6,801 bases of DNA from an uncultured Oscillospiraceae bacterium (GTDB lineage Bacteria; Bacillota; Clostridia; Oscillospirales; Ruminococcaceae): the NCBI GenBank assembly GCA_950097605.1, contig CATNEU010000082.1, positions 1 through 6,801 on the forward strand, written 5' to 3'. The notes beneath the pieces were generated by a model. It was not told the origin of the DNA, did not search any database, and saw nothing but the letters and a program-made list of their open reading frames with translations. Positions 6,570-6,801 of the stretch are shown piece by piece. The stretch's first letter is position 1; each line of letters starts with the position of its first letter. The position numbers and the translations under genes were made by a program.

Positions 6570-6801
6570 ATGCCTCAATCAGGAATCAGCAAACTGGATT
6601 TAAAGCGCAAAAACCGGGCGACAATGCTCCATCTCCTCAAGGACCGCGGCCCGATGTCCCGCAAAGACATTGCCGACGAGCTGGGTTTGACCCGGGCGGC
6701 CGTCACAATCTTGACCAATGAAATGATTCAAAACGGCGTTCTGTTCGAGCTCGGCGAAGAAAAAAATGTTGTGAACATCACAAGAGGACGCAAAAAAATA
6801 C
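6570..6801 (+). CDS. ROK (NagC/XylR-type) transcriptional regulator, N-terminal part (truncated by window end)
   Basis: Seventy-seven codons are visible and the frame runs off the window. The N-terminus is a MarR-like winged helix-turn-helix: RKNRATMLHLLKDRGPMS (13-30), then RKDIADELGLTRAAVTILTNEMIQNGVL (31-58), then a wing ending in RGRKKI (72-77). In ROK repressors such a domain is followed by a GR-x-x-x-L-type junction into the sugar-kinase-like ROK domain, so the GRKKI at the edge is the key clue. Known members repress sugar-uptake and catabolism genes and respond to sugars or sugar phosphates; the effector here is unseen. The start is ATG 6570, with the AAGGA site 7 bases upstream; ATG 6564 in the same frame is too close to that site and would add only Met-His. 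A stand-alone MarR protein is less likely but not excluded because the ROK domain lies outside the window. Confidence 0.75.
   Translation, partial: MPQSGISKLDLKRKNRATMLHLLKDRGPMSRKDIADELGLTRAAVTILTNEMIQNGVLFELGEEKNVVNITRGRKKI

Overview
The window looks like a chromosomal segment of a GC-rich member of the Clostridia (Firmicutes), possibly a gut Oscillospiraceae/Ruminococcaceae type. The evidence is an AddAB-type (not RecBCD) recombination nuclease with the AddB iron-sulfur cysteine triad, strong GGAGG-like Shine-Dalgarno sites, a DegV-family lipid-binding protein, and codons rich in G/C at third positions. The lineage is an inference from gene content and style, not a database match. All genes recognised lie on the + strand.

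Region 1 (1-5379) reads as one tightly packed transcription unit. It holds the 3' end of addB (to 418), addA (408-3953, overlapping addB by 11 bases), an FkbM-type methyltransferase with an extra N-terminal Rossmann-like domain (best start TTG 3995), and a 102-residue ArsR-like winged-helix protein (5071-5379). AddA and AddB together form the helicase-nuclease that resects double-strand breaks for RecA. The methyltransferase and the regulator have no obvious link to DNA repair and may simply share the transcript.

Region 2 (5380-5580) is a 201-base gap whose second half is strikingly AT-rich compared with the rest of the window. It contains the only convincing sigma-A promoter (TTGATT, 17-base spacer, TATAAT), which drives degV (5581-6465). 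An inverted repeat without a T-tract sits over the stop codon of the preceding gene.

Region 3 (6466-6801) has a 104-base gap with no clear promoter or terminator. It is followed by the first 77 codons of a ROK/NagC-XylR-type regulator, cut off by the window edge.

I found no RNA genes, insertion sequences, CRISPR arrays or prophage signs. The window is mostly ordinary housekeeping sequence, and I do not see an undescribed system. The points worth a second look are the methyltransferase tucked behind addBA, its start codon, and the short winged-helix protein, which may be the remnant of a longer regulator.
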